From NCBI GenBank assembly GCA_937988735.1, contig CALKHQ010000280.1, positions 1-55,731 on the forward strand: a stretch of DNA of 55,731 bases, read 5' to 3'. Origin of the DNA: an uncultured Alphaproteobacteria bacterium. Its GTDB lineage: Bacteria > Pseudomonadota > Alphaproteobacteria > CALKHQ01. The position numbers and the translations under genes were made by a program. The notes under the pieces were generated by a model, which did not search any database, was not told where the DNA came from, and saw only the letters and a program-made list of their open reading frames with translations. Each line of letters opens with the position of its first letter. Positions within the stretch are counted from its first letter, which is position 1. Shown here in pieces: positions 34,236-43,141 of this stretch.

Positions 34236-35102
34236 TCAGGCCCGGGCGGGGAACAGGCCGGCGGGACGGAGGATCAGCACCGCCGCAAGCATGGCGTAGA
34301 TCGCGATCGCCGCGAGCTGCGGCGCGATGACTGCGCCGAAGGTCTGGACAAAGCCGGTGAGCAGCGAGCCCGCGACCGCGCCCTTGAGGCTGCCGAGGCC
34401 GCCGACCACCACCACCACCAGCGTCGGGATCAGGATGCCGGTGCCCATGTCGGTGGTGACCGACAGCACCGGGGCGGCGACCGCACCGGCGAGCCCGGCC
34501 AGCGCGCAACCGACGCAGAACACGAGGAAGAACAGCCGGTCCACGTCGATGCCGAGGCACGCCGCCATCCGGTCGTTGTCCACGCCGGCGCGGATCATGG
34601 CGCCGATCGGCGTGCGCGCCAGCACCAGCGCCAGCACCGCCATCACCGCCAGCCCGAGCAGGATGATGAACAGGCGGTAGGTCGGATAGACGACGCCGAA
34701 GAGCCCGGTCTGCCCCGCCAGCACCTCCGGCTCCGGCAGACCGAGCGCGATGTCGCCCCAGATCATGCGGAACAGGTCGAGGAAGACGAAGATCAGCCCG
34801 AAGGTGACGAGCACCTGGTTCATCGGCCCGGCGCTGCGCAGCCGGCGGATCAGCAGCAGGTAGAGCAGCACCCCCACCGTGGCGACGGCGAGCGGCGCCG
34901 CGGCGAAGGCGGCCCAGGTGCTGCCGGTGAAGCCGGCCGCGGAAACGGCGACGAAGGCGCCGAGGGCGTAGAGTGCGCCGTGGGCGAGGTTGATGAAGTG
35001 CATCAGCCCGAACACGATGGTCAGGCCCACCGACAGCAGGAACAGCAGCATCGAAAGCTGCAGCGCGTTCAGCGCCTGCACGATCCAGAATGCAGCGTCC
35101 AT
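34236..35102 (-). CDS. livH: LivH-type ABC transporter permease
   Basis: 288 residues. FGLMHFINLAHGALYALGAFV is the LivH hallmark, and VVVVGGLGSLKGAVAGSLLTG the conserved C-terminal loop. ATG 35102 starts at the family N-terminus (MDAAFWIVQALNALQLSMLL). It is separated from the binding-protein gene by 49 bases containing a hairpin, a common arrangement that raises receptor-to-permease ratio. Confidence 0.91.
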   Translation of the reverse strand: MDAAFWIVQALNALQLSMLLFLLSVGLTIVFGLMHFINLAHGALYALGAFVAVSAAGFTGSTWAAFAAAPLAVATVGVLLYLLLIRRLRSAGPMNQVLVTFGLIFVFLDLFRMIWGDIALGLPEPEVLAGQTGLFGVVYPTYRLFIILLGLAVMAVLALVLARTPIGAMIRAGVDNDRMAACLGIDVDRLFFLVFCVGCALAGLAGAVAAPVLSVTTDMGTGILIPTLVVVVVGGLGSLKGAVAGSLLTGFVQTFGAVIAPQLAAIAIYAMLAAVLILRPAGLFPARA

Positions 35103-35122
35103 CCGGCCAACCCCCGGCTCCT

Positions 35123-35143
35123 GCCCCCTCCGCGGCAGGGGGC
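35123..35143 (-). promoter_or_regulatory. Intercistronic hairpin between the binding-protein gene and livH
   Basis: GCCCCCT (35123-35129) pairs with AGGGGGC (35137-35143) around a 7-base loop. Located in the short gap after the receptor gene, it could stabilise that mRNA or cause partial termination so that receptor exceeds permease (inference). Confidence 0.5.
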
Positions 35144-35151
35144 GGCGTCCG

Positions 35152-36330
35152 CTACTCCAGCTCGCAGCCGTTCGCCGGGTCGCGCTCGGCCTCAAGGACG
35201 TCCAGGATCTTCTGGGTCAGCCCCTCCTCGCCGGCGACCGTCTCGAACACGTAGATGTTCTGCACCACGTTGTTGGTGGCGGGGTCGATCTCGAGCGGGC
35301 CCCGCGGCCCGACGAAGCTCACCCGGCGCAGCGCCTCGGCCAGCTCCTCGCGGTCGGCGGCCCCGGCCTTGATCGCCTCGATCACCATCCGGGCGGCGTC
35401 ATAGCCCTGGACGGCATATTCCGAGGGCATCCGGCCATTGGCTGCGCGGAATGCCTCGACAAAGGCGCGGTTCTCCGGCGTGTCGATTGTCGGCACGTAG
35501 TGGAGGAGGCCGATCACCCCCTCCGCCGCCGGCCCCTGCGCATCGACGTAGAGCGGCGAGGTAAGGAAGCCCGAGGCGTAGAGTGGCACCTCCGTCTTCA
35601 GCCCGAAGCTGTCGTACTGCTTGACGAAGGAGATCGCCTCGCCGCCGGCGTAGAACACGTAGAGCGCGTCCGGCGCTGCGGCCTTCGCAGCGGTGAGGTA
35701 GGGGCCGAAGTCCTGCGTGGTCTGGAACGGCGTGTATTCCTGGCCGATGACGGTGCCGCCGGCCGCGGTGAAGGCGGCGGCGAAGGTTTCCATCATCTGG
35801 CGCCCGGCCGCGTAGTCGGGCGCAAGGGTGTAGACCGTGCGGATGCCCTGGTCGTACATCCACTGGCCCATCGGCCGGTTGACCTGGCTGTTGGAGAAGG
35901 AGACGCGGGTGATGAACGGGCTGCACCGCTCGCCCGTCGCCTCGTCGTTGCCGGCGTTGGCGACGATCAGCGGCGTCTCCGACTGGTGGACGAAATCGCG
36001 GACGGCGCCGAGCACGGCGGAGGAGACGATGCCGACCAGCACGTCGGCCTCGTCCTCCAGCACCAGCTTGCGCGCCTTGGCGAGGCCGACCTGCGGATTC
36101 ACCTCGTCATCCTCGCGGATCACCGTGACGCTGTGGTCGGGGATTTCGTGCCCGTGCAGCTCCAGCGCCAGCATGAAGCCCTGGTCGATTTCCTCGCCCA
36201 GCGCCGCATAGACGCCGGTGTAGGGCAGCAGCATGCCAACCGTGTAGTCCTCGGCGGCGGCGGGTGCAGCGGCCAGGCCGACCGCGGCCAGCGCCGCCCC
36301 GCCGAGCGCGGAAATCCTCAGCTTCGTCAT
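35152..36330 (-). CDS. LivK-type ABC transporter substrate-binding protein
   Basis: 392 residues with a signal peptide (GGAALAAVGLAAAPAAAED). It has a periplasmic-binding type I fold: YTVGMLLPYTGVYAALGEEIDQGF, GIVSSAVLGAVRDFVHQSETPL and YEAARMV-type hinge helices. Relatives bind branched-chain amino acids, amides or aromatic acids, so substrate is not assigned. Cysteines near the C-terminus (NGCELE) and mid-protein (ERCSPF) may form a disulfide. First gene of the receptor-livHMGF operon, divergent from an alpha/beta hydrolase. Confidence 0.88.
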   Translation of the reverse strand: MTKLRISALGGAALAAVGLAAAPAAAEDYTVGMLLPYTGVYAALGEEIDQGFMLALELHGHEIPDHSVTVIREDDEVNPQVGLAKARKLVLEDEADVLVGIVSSAVLGAVRDFVHQSETPLIVANAGNDEATGERCSPFITRVSFSNSQVNRPMGQWMYDQGIRTVYTLAPDYAAGRQMMETFAAAFTAAGGTVIGQEYTPFQTTQDFGPYLTAAKAAAPDALYVFYAGGEAISFVKQYDSFGLKTEVPLYASGFLTSPLYVDAQGPAAEGVIGLLHYVPTIDTPENRAFVEAFRAANGRMPSEYAVQGYDAARMVIEAIKAGAADREELAEALRRVSFVGPRGPLEIDPATNNVVQNIYVFETVAGEEGLTQKILDVLEAERDPANGCELE

Positions 36331-36423
36331 CTCGTCCTCCCTGTCGCCCCCGGCGCGGCGACGTTGTCCTCCTGCGGCAGGTCATGGAGCATGGGGCGCG
36401 GAATGGGCAAGAGGGAATCGGCC

Positions 36424-37221
36424 ATGCTGCGGTGGCGGACCGGCGAGGCGCTGCGGTTCCCGGCCGGCGGCGCGGAGCTGGAGGCGCACTGCTGGGGCCC
36501 GCCACCGGCCGGGGCCCCGACGCTGGTGCTGCTGCACGAGGGGCTGGGATCGGTGGGGCTGTGGCGCGATTTCCCCGCCGCGCTGGCGGCGGCGACCGGC
36601 TGGGGCGTGTTCGCCTGGTCCCGCGCCGGCTACGGCCGCTCCGATCCCTGCGCGCTGCCGCGGCCGCTGGACTACCTGACCGACGAGGCGGTGCGGGTCC
36701 TGCCGGAAGTGCTGGACCGGATCGGGCTCCGCCGGGGCGTCGCGGTGGGCCACAGCGATGGCGCCACCATCGCCGCACTCCACGCGGGGCTGGTGGGCGA
36801 TCCGCGGGTGGCGGCCATCGTGCTGATGGCGCCGCATTTCTTCGTCGAGCCGGTTTGCCTCGCGGCGCTGGCCGAGGTCCGCCGTGCCTACGAATCGGGC
36901 GGGCTCCGGGAGCGGCTTGCCCGCCATCACGATCATGTCGACGTCGCCTTCCATGGCTGGAACGACGCCTGGCTCGACCCGCGCCGCGCGGACTGGGACG
37001 TCCGGGCCGTGCTCGAGGGCATCCGCGTGCCGGCGCTCGCGATCCAGGGCGAGGACGACCGGTACGGCACGCGCGCCCAGCTCGCGGCGCTGGAACAGCG
37101 GGTGCCGGCGCCGGTGACAGCGGCGATGTTCGGCGGCTGCGGCCACGCACCCTTCCGCGAGCAGCCCGAACGCACGCTCGGCCTGATCGCCGCCTTCCTC
37201 GCCGGCCTGCCCGGGGGATGA
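36424..37221 (+). CDS. Alpha/beta hydrolase
   Basis: 265 residues. Nucleophile Ser111 in AVGHSDGATIAAL, oxyanion segment LLHEGLGS (37-44), acid Asp211/Asp212 in QGEDDRYG and His241 in GGCGHAPF make a full triad. Such enzymes include meta-cleavage and enol-lactone hydrolases, among many others; the substrate is unknown. Divergent from the Liv-type receptor gene (93-base gap), suggesting joint regulation. ATG 36424 is preferred over in-frame ATGs at 36391 and 36403 because AGAGGGA precedes it at good spacing. Confidence 0.85.
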   Translation: MLRWRTGEALRFPAGGAELEAHCWGPPPAGAPTLVLLHEGLGSVGLWRDFPAALAAATGWGVFAWSRAGYGRSDPCALPRPLDYLTDEAVRVLPEVLDRIGLRRGVAVGHSDGATIAALHAGLVGDPRVAAIVLMAPHFFVEPVCLAALAEVRRAYESGGLRERLARHHDHVDVAFHGWNDAWLDPRRADWDVRAVLEGIRVPALAIQGEDDRYGTRAQLAALEQRVPAPVTAAMFGGCGHAPFREQPERTLGLIAAFLAGLPGG

Positions 37222-37247
37222 GGCCGCATCCATCGCCACCCCCTTCC

Positions 37248-37435
37248 GTCGTGATCCGGCCTGACCGGAACACCCGCGCGGCCCGGCATCGGACAAACGG
37301 GTACCGCTGGTGCGAACCCGACATCGCCGGAGCGCTGCTTCCGCCCGTGGATCGTCGGGTCAAGCCGGACGATGAGGGGGGTGAGGCGACGAGGCGGGGC
37401 GCAGCCACCCTCCACGTCGTGCTCCGGCTTGACCG
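37248..37435. repeat. Cluster of dispersed intergenic repeats
   Basis: Three related units: 37248-37275 (GTCGTGATCCGGCCTGACC...), 37347-37375 in reverse orientation (reads TCATCGTCCGGCTTGACCCG on the minus strand), and a half unit at 37416-37435 (GTCGTGCTCCGGCTTGACCG). They resemble the common alphaproteobacterial GTCATnCCCGGGCTTGACCCGGG family. A fourth copy is at 43065-43094. Confidence 0.6.
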
Positions 37436-37444
37436 TCTGACACG

Positions 37445-37463
37445 AATGCGAATAATTCGCATT
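37445..37463 (+). promoter_or_regulatory. Fur-box-like perfect palindrome upstream of the reductase gene
   Basis: AATGCGAATAATTCGCATT is a perfect 9-1-9 inverted repeat, the form of iron-regulator (Fur-type, 7-1-7) operators. It lies 41 bases before the GTG of the ferric-siderophore reductase-like gene. Which iron regulator binds it is not known. Confidence 0.75.
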
Positions 37464-37503
37464 ATCGGCGACCACGCCGATCAAGATCGGCGGAGGTCTG
37501 CAG

Positions 37504-39900
37504 GTGCTGAAGTGGGGGCTGCTCCAGCTGCACTGGCTGCTGGGCGTGACGGCTGGCATCATCCTTGCACTGGTGGGGGTGACCGGCGGCATCCTCTCCT
37601 TCGAGACCGAGCTCCTGCGCCTGCTCAATCCGGGCGTGATGACGGTGGAAGCGGACGCGCCGCCGTTGCCGGTGCCCGACCTCTTGGCGCGCGTGGCCGA
37701 GGCCGCGCCGGACGCGACCGTGCTGACGCTCACCGTCAGCGCCGACCCGGCAGAGGCGGCGGGCGTGCGCTTCGCCGCGCCTGACGGCGGCCCCCGCGGC
37801 GTCCAGCGCTACGTTGATCCCGCCACCGGCGCCCTGCTCGGCGAGCCGGACGGCGTCGGGTTCTTCCGCTTCGTCCGGCAGCTCCATCGCAACCTGGTCG
37901 CCGGCGACGTCGGCCGGCAGCTCGTCGCCGCCTCGACGGTGCTCCTGATCGTGCTGTCGCTGACCGGGCTCTGTCTGCGCTGGCCGCGCCGGCCGCTCGC
38001 CTGGCGGAGCTGGTTCCACATCGACCTGCGCCGGCGCGGGCGCAGCCTGATGTGGGCGCTGCACTCGGTGACCGGCACCTGGCTGCTGGTCCCCTACGTC
38101 GTGATGGCGGCGACGGGCCTCTACTACTCCTACGACTGGTACCGCGACTGGCTCCATGGGCTTGCCGGCGTCGGGCGGCCGGTCTTCGGCGGGCCGCAGC
38201 AGGGGGGTGCGCCGCGGGAGGAGCCGGCCGAAGGGGCAGATGCCGGGCCGGTGGACATCGCCGCCGTCTGGGCCGCCTTCACGGCGGAGGTGGCGGGGTT
38301 CAGCACGGCCACGCTCCGCCTGCCGGAGTCGGCGGCCCGTCCGGTCGACATCAGCTACCTTGACCCGGACCCGGCGCACGAGCGCGCCACCAATACGCTG
38401 TCGATCGACCCGCAGTCGCTCGCCGTCGTCGCCCATCGCCGCTACGATAATCTCGCGACCGGCGAGCAGCTGATGCGGAGCATCTTCCCGCTGCACAGCG
38501 GCAGCTACTTCGGCGTCGGGGGGCTGGTGCTGTTCATGGTGGCGAGCCTGCTGATGCCGCTGTTCGCCATCACCGGCTGGCTGCTCTACCTCGACCGCCG
38601 GCGCAGGCGGCGCGACGCCCGCCGCGAGGCGACCCGGCTCACATCATCGGCGTCGGCTCCTGCTGCGGCGTCCGGTGAGCCCGTCCTCGTCGGCTTCGCC
38701 AGCCAGAGCGGAACCGCCGAGCGCCTGGCGTGGCAGACGGCGGCGGCCCTGGCCGCCGGCGGAGTCGCTGCCACCGTGGAGCCGCTGGCGCGGCTCGACG
38801 CCGGCCGTCTCGCGAGCTTCCGCCGCGCGCTCTTCGTCGTCAGCACCTTCGGTGACGGCGAGCCTCCTGACGCCGCCCGCGGCTTCTTCCGCCGCACCAT
38901 GCGCGCGCCCGCCTCCCTCCAGGGGCTGAGCTACGGGCTGCTCGCGCTCGGCGACCGCAGCTATGCGCGCTTCTGCGGCTTCGGCCGCGCCCTCGACGGC
39001 TGGCTCCGCCACGGGGGCGCCACTCCGCTGTTCGCCCCGGTCGAACTCGACGGCACGCCCGACGCCGGGCTCGGCGAGTGGCGGAGCCAGCTCGGCGCCA
39101 TCGCCGGCGCCGCGGCCGCCGGAGCCGGCTGGCAGGCGCCCGCGTTCCGCCGCTGGACGCTTGTGGAACGCCGGCTGCTCAACCCGGGCAGCCTGGGCGG
39201 GCCCTGCTTCCACATCCGCCTGTCGCCGCCCGACGCCGTGGCGGCGCGCTGGCAGGCGGGCGACATCGCCGAGATCCGCGTCGGCGGGACCGAGGCCGAT
39301 CCCGTGATCCGCGAATATTCCATCGCGTCCCTGCCCGCCGACGGCACGCTCGACCTGGTGGTCCGCCGGGTGCGGAAGGCCGACGGCAGAGACGGTCTCG
39401 GCTCGGGCCTGCTCACCCGCGACCTCTTGGAAGGGGAGGGCATCGCGCTGCGCATCCGGGAAAATCCGGGTTTCCGCCAGGCTTCGGCCGAGGTGCCGCT
39501 GGTGCTGATCGGAAACGGCACCGGCATCGCCGGGCTCCGCGCCCACTGGCGGGCGCGCGCCGCGACGGGCGGGCGCATGTGGCTCCTGTTCGGCGAGCGC
39601 AGCGCCGCGACCGACAGCTACTTCGCCGACGAGGTCGAGGCACTGCGCTGCCGCGGGCGGTTCGCCCGCGTCGATCGCGTCTTCTCCCGCGACCAGGCGG
39701 AGCGCCTCCATGTGCAGCACCGCCTCCGCGACGCCGCGCACGACCTGCGCGCCTGGGTCGCCGAGGGCGCCGTGATCCTCGTCTGCGGCAGTCGCGAGGG
39801 CATGGCGCCGGGGGTCGACGCCGCGCTTCGCGCGATCCTCGGCGACGCGGCGCTGGACGCGCTGGCGGAGGCCGGCCGCTACCGGCGCGACGTCTACTAG
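37504..39900 (+). CDS. PepSY-TM / flavodoxin / FAD-NAD(P)H reductase fusion (ferric-siderophore reductase-like)
   Basis: 798 residues in three parts. The first 360 are a PepSY-associated membrane domain with four helices (first LHWLLGVTAGIILALVG; last LFMVASLLMPLFAITGWLL) and periplasmic loops. Residues about 390-535 form a flavodoxin-like FMN domain (GFASQSGTAERLAWQ, VVSTFGDGEPPDAARGFF). The last 240 form a ferredoxin-reductase module (REYSIAS for FAD, LIGNGTGIAGL and VCGSREGMA for NAD(P)H). It likely carries electrons from NAD(P)H across the inner membrane to periplasmic ferric siderophore. The start is GTG 37504 with GGAGG before it, 41 bases downstream of a Fur-box-like site. Confidence 0.88.
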   Translation: MLKWGLLQLHWLLGVTAGIILALVGVTGGILSFETELLRLLNPGVMTVEADAPPLPVPDLLARVAEAAPDATVLTLTVSADPAEAAGVRFAAPDGGPRGVQRYVDPATGALLGEPDGVGFFRFVRQLHRNLVAGDVGRQLVAASTVLLIVLSLTGLCLRWPRRPLAWRSWFHIDLRRRGRSLMWALHSVTGTWLLVPYVVMAATGLYYSYDWYRDWLHGLAGVGRPVFGGPQQGGAPREEPAEGADAGPVDIAAVWAAFTAEVAGFSTATLRLPESAARPVDISYLDPDPAHERATNTLSIDPQSLAVVAHRRYDNLATGEQLMRSIFPLHSGSYFGVGGLVLFMVASLLMPLFAITGWLLYLDRRRRRRDARREATRLTSSASAPAAASGEPVLVGFASQSGTAERLAWQTAAALAAGGVAATVEPLARLDAGRLASFRRALFVVSTFGDGEPPDAARGFFRRTMRAPASLQGLSYGLLALGDRSYARFCGFGRALDGWLRHGGATPLFAPVELDGTPDAGLGEWRSQLGAIAGAAAAGAGWQAPAFRRWTLVERRLLNPGSLGGPCFHIRLSPPDAVAARWQAGDIAEIRVGGTEADPVIREYSIASLPADGTLDLVVRRVRKADGRDGLGSGLLTRDLLEGEGIALRIRENPGFRQASAEVPLVLIGNGTGIAGLRAHWRARAATGGRMWLLFGERSAATDSYFADEVEALRCRGRFARVDRVFSRDQAERLHVQHRLRDAAHDLRAWVAEGAVILVCGSREGMAPGVDAALRAILGDAALDALAEAGRYRRDVY

Positions 39901-39950
39901 TACTGGCGCCGTTCCGGTACCCCGGAAAAAACCGTTGCGTGACCGTTTCC

Positions 39951-39975
39951 AATGCGACTAAGAATCATTTGCATT
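39951..39975 (+). promoter_or_regulatory. Second Fur-box-like site upstream of the TonB receptor
   Basis: The sequence starts AATGCGACTAAG and ends ATCATTTGCATT; its 19-base core (39954-39972) agrees with the E. coli Fur consensus at 12 of 19 positions by hand alignment. It lies 29 bases before the receptor ATG, so the receptor probably has its own iron-regulated promoter. Confidence 0.65.
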
Positions 39976-40004
39976 ATGCGCCATTAGACCGGGGGAGTGA
40001 GGGA

Positions 40005-42314
40005 ATGCACAGGCAGGCTGGGCTTTGGGGCGGGGTATCCTCCATGGCGTTGCTGGCGGGGCTGACGGTGGCGGTGACGGCGGGTGGCGACGGCCTTGCC
40101 CAGACCCAGGCGGAGCCGGCGGCTGCAACGCCCGAAACGGACGCGGCCCGGTCTGCCGCGCCGGCGGCGGAGAGCGGCGGCGCGAGCGATGGTGGGGCCG
40201 GCGGGGGGGGGATCGAGCTCACCACCATCGAGGTCGAAGGCGCGACGCCGGCCAACACGCTGCGCGAGCCGGTGGCGCTCGACCGGCTGCCGGGGCTGGT
40301 GCAGGACACGCCGCAGGCGATCAACGTCATCAGCCAGGAACTGATGCGCGAACAGCACGTGGAGACCCTCGAGGAGGTGCTGCGCAACGTGCCCGGGGTC
40401 ACCGTCTCGATCGGCGAGGGCGGCGGCGGGATGAACGGCGACCAGTTCCGCATCCGCGGCCTGGAGGCGAAGAACGACGTCTACGTCGACGGCCTGCGCG
40501 ACTTCGGCGTGTTCACCCGCGACGCGTTCAATTACGAGACCGTGCAGGTGATGAAGGGCCCGTCGTCGGCAAGCTTCGGCATGGGCACCACCGGCGGCGC
40601 CATCAACACCGTCTCCAAGACGCCTTTCCTCGCTGACGAGATCTCGGGCACTGCCGGCATCGGCACCGACCGCTACTGGCGCGCCACCGCCGACGGCAAC
40701 TTCGTGATCGGCGACACCAGCGCCATCCGGCTGAACGCCATGTTCCACAGCGCGGACGCGCCGGACCGCGATCATGTCGGATCCACCCGCTTCGGCTTCG
40801 CGCCCTCGATCGGCTTCGGCATCGGCACCGACACCGAGTTCACCCTCGCCTACTTCTTCCAGAAGGACGACCGGGTGCCGGACTACGGCGTGCCGGTGAT
40901 CCAGGCGCCGGGCGACGATTTCGGCCGGCCGGTGACCGAGTTCGGCATCGACCGCAGCAACTGGTACGGCAACGAGACGGATACGGACGAGTCGAACGTC
41001 CACATGCTGACCGCCCGGCTGCGGCACGAGGCCAGCGACTGGCTGACCATCCACAATGACACGCGGATCGCCTACTACGACCGCTACTTCACGCCGAGCG
41101 CCGCGAGCTGCGCCGCGGCCTGCATCGACGCGCTGTTCGACAACGACCCCGCGACCATCCCGATGGTCAGCCGCGGCGGGCCGGGGCCGTTCGAGCAGGA
41201 GACGTACGGCGCGCAGAACATCACCACCGCGATCGCCGAGTTCGAGACCGGCGCGATCCGGCACCAGCTCGTCGGCGGCATCGACCTGTTCTACCAGCAC
41301 GACGAGCGCAACTCCTACGCCTACTCGCCGGCCCGGCCGACGACCAGCCTGTTCGACCCGGACCCGGCGGCGCCTTACGACATCATTCCTTCCACCTCGG
41401 CGACCGCGAACAAGGAGACCGAGGCGGTGAACGCCTCGCTGTTCCTCAGCGACCGGGTGTGGCTGTTCGACGAGCTGTCGGTGCTCGGCGGCGTGCGCGT
41501 CGACCACTACGACGTCGAATATTCCGCGGGCGGCCCGACCGCCCCGACGACCACGGTCAGCGCGATCTCGACCCAGGTCAACTTCAGGGGCAGCGTGATC
41601 TGGGAGCCGACCGACGCGCAGACCTACTACCTGTCCTACGCCACGTCGTCGAACCCGCCGGGTGCCTACATCGCCCAGGGGCCGACGCCGCTGACCGAGG
41701 ACAGCAGCGCGCTGGACCCGGAGCGGCACGAGATCTACGAGATCGGCGGCAAGTTCAGCGTGCTGGACGGCCGGCTGGGATTGACGGCCTCGCTGTTCCA
41801 GATCGACAAGAACAACGCCACCTACACGGACGAGGTGGGCGACGTGGTCAGCTCCGGCGACGCCCAGCGCATCCGGGGCGTCGAGCTCGGGGCAAGCGGC
41901 AACGTGACCGACTGGTGGACGGTCACCGCGAGCTACACATATCTCGACAGCGAGATCACCGACTCCACGACCGCGGCCAACGTCGGGAACGCGGTGCAGT
42001 ACGTGCCGAAGAACGCCGCCGCGCTGTGGACCACGGTCACCGTGTCCGACCTGGTGACGATGGGCCCGGGCGAGTTCAACGTCGGCGGCGGCGTCACCTA
42101 CCGCGACGGCGTCTATCTCAACGCCGCCAACACCGCGCGCGTGCCCGCCAGCTTCACCCTGGATGCGATGGCGTCCTACGGCATGGACAACTGGTCGGTG
42201 CAGCTCAACGGCTACAACCTCACCGACGAGCTGAACTACGACCAGCTCTATACCAACCGGGTGATTCCGTCGCCGGGGCGGACGTTCATCCTGTCCGTCT
42301 CGGCGACGTTCTGA
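40005..42314 (+). CDS. TonB-dependent siderophore receptor (Fiu/catecholate-like)
   Basis: 769 residues. A signal peptide (to about residue 32) and a low-complexity Ala/Gly linker precede a TonB-box-like ELTTIEVEG, the plug (LPGLVQDTPQAINVISQELM, LEEVLRNVPGVTVSIGEGGG, RIRGLEAKNDVYVDGLRDFG, VMKGPSSASFGMGTTGGAIN) and a 22-strand barrel ending in FILSVSATF. It resembles Fiu-type catecholate receptors. ATG 40005 has GAGGG ahead. piuC follows after 3 bases, as in fiu-ybiX. Confidence 0.93.
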   Translation: MHRQAGLWGGVSSMALLAGLTVAVTAGGDGLAQTQAEPAAATPETDAARSAAPAAESGGASDGGAGGGGIELTTIEVEGATPANTLREPVALDRLPGLVQDTPQAINVISQELMREQHVETLEEVLRNVPGVTVSIGEGGGGMNGDQFRIRGLEAKNDVYVDGLRDFGVFTRDAFNYETVQVMKGPSSASFGMGTTGGAINTVSKTPFLADEISGTAGIGTDRYWRATADGNFVIGDTSAIRLNAMFHSADAPDRDHVGSTRFGFAPSIGFGIGTDTEFTLAYFFQKDDRVPDYGVPVIQAPGDDFGRPVTEFGIDRSNWYGNETDTDESNVHMLTARLRHEASDWLTIHNDTRIAYYDRYFTPSAASCAAACIDALFDNDPATIPMVSRGGPGPFEQETYGAQNITTAIAEFETGAIRHQLVGGIDLFYQHDERNSYAYSPARPTTSLFDPDPAAPYDIIPSTSATANKETEAVNASLFLSDRVWLFDELSVLGGVRVDHYDVEYSAGGPTAPTTTVSAISTQVNFRGSVIWEPTDAQTYYLSYATSSNPPGAYIAQGPTPLTEDSSALDPERHEIYEIGGKFSVLDGRLGLTASLFQIDKNNATYTDEVGDVVSSGDAQRIRGVELGASGNVTDWWTVTASYTYLDSEITDSTTAANVGNAVQYVPKNAAALWTTVTVSDLVTMGPGEFNVGGGVTYRDGVYLNAANTARVPASFTLDAMASYGMDNWSVQLNGYNLTDELNYDQLYTNRVIPSPGRTFILSVSATF

Positions 42315-42317
42315 GCG

Positions 42318-43001
42318 ATGCTGGTCCGGATTCCCGACGTGCTGACCGGCGACGAGGTCGCCCACTGCCGCAGGGTGCTCGCGGCCGCCGGCTGGGTGGA
42401 CGGCCGCACCACCGCCGGCGCGCAGTCAGCGCTGGCCAAGCACAACCTGCAGCTCCCGGAAGAAAGTGCGGCGGCGCGCGAGCTGGGCGAGCTCGTGCTC
42501 CGCGCGCTGGGGCGCAACCCGCTGTTCACCGCGGCGGCGCTGCCGCTGCGGGTCTATCCGCCGCTGTTCAACCGCTACGACGCGGGCATGAGCTTCGGCG
42601 CCCACGTCGACAACGCGATCCGCGCCGTTCCCGGCGCCGGCATCCGCATCCGCACCGACCTTTCGGCAACGCTGTTCCTCACTGCGCCCGAGGACTACGA
42701 CGGCGGCGAGCTGGTGATCGAGGACACCTACGGCACGCCGGCGGTGAAGCTGCCGGCGGGCCACATGGTCCTCTACCCCGCCACCAGCGTGCACCGCGTC
42801 GAGCCGGTGACCCGCGGCAGCCGGTGGTGCTCCTTCTTCTGGATCCAGTCGATGGTGAAGGACGACGCCGAGCGCCGCGAACTGTTCGAACTCGACATGG
42901 CGATCACCCGCACCCGCCAGGCGCTGGGCGACACCCATGCCGCCGTGGTCGCGCTGACCAGCTGCTACCACAACCTCCTTCGCCGCTGGGCCGAACTCTA
43001 G
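42318..43001 (+). CDS. piuC: Fe(II)-dependent PKHD-type hydroxylase (PiuC/YbiX)
   Basis: 227 residues, a 2OG/Fe(II) oxygenase of the PiuC/YbiX family that accompanies iron-uptake receptors. Iron ligands His96 and Asp98 in FGAHVDNAI and His159 in SVHRVEPV, with the 2OG-binding Arg169 (TRGSRWCSFFWIQS), are intact. Start ATG 42318 is 3 bases after the receptor stop. The protein is thought to support siderophore or iron metabolism; substrate unknown. Confidence 0.93.
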   Translation: MLVRIPDVLTGDEVAHCRRVLAAAGWVDGRTTAGAQSALAKHNLQLPEESAAARELGELVLRALGRNPLFTAAALPLRVYPPLFNRYDAGMSFGAHVDNAIRAVPGAGIRIRTDLSATLFLTAPEDYDGGELVIEDTYGTPAVKLPAGHMVLYPATSVHRVEPVTRGSRWCSFFWIQSMVKDDAERRELFELDMAITRTRQALGDTHAAVVALTSCYHNLLRRWAEL

Positions 43002-43064
43002 CCCCGCGGCGAAGGGGAAGTCGGGGCGGCTGCCCCCCAAAGTCGTGCGGCGTCTCCCACAGTC

Positions 43065-43094
43065 GTCATGCTCCGGCTTAACCGGAGCATCCAG
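43065..43094. repeat. Dispersed repeat copy with internal hairpin
   Basis: GTCATGCTCCGGCTTAACCG followed by GAGCATCCAG; TGCTCCGG (43069-43076) pairs with CCGGAGCA (43082-43089). It matches the units at 37248-37435. It lies between piuC and the CBS gene (convergent), so it might also serve as a terminator. Confidence 0.6.
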
Positions 43095-43141
43095 GCCCTG
43101 ACGCAGCGCCGGCGCCGGCCTGCCTTCACACCCTGCACACC

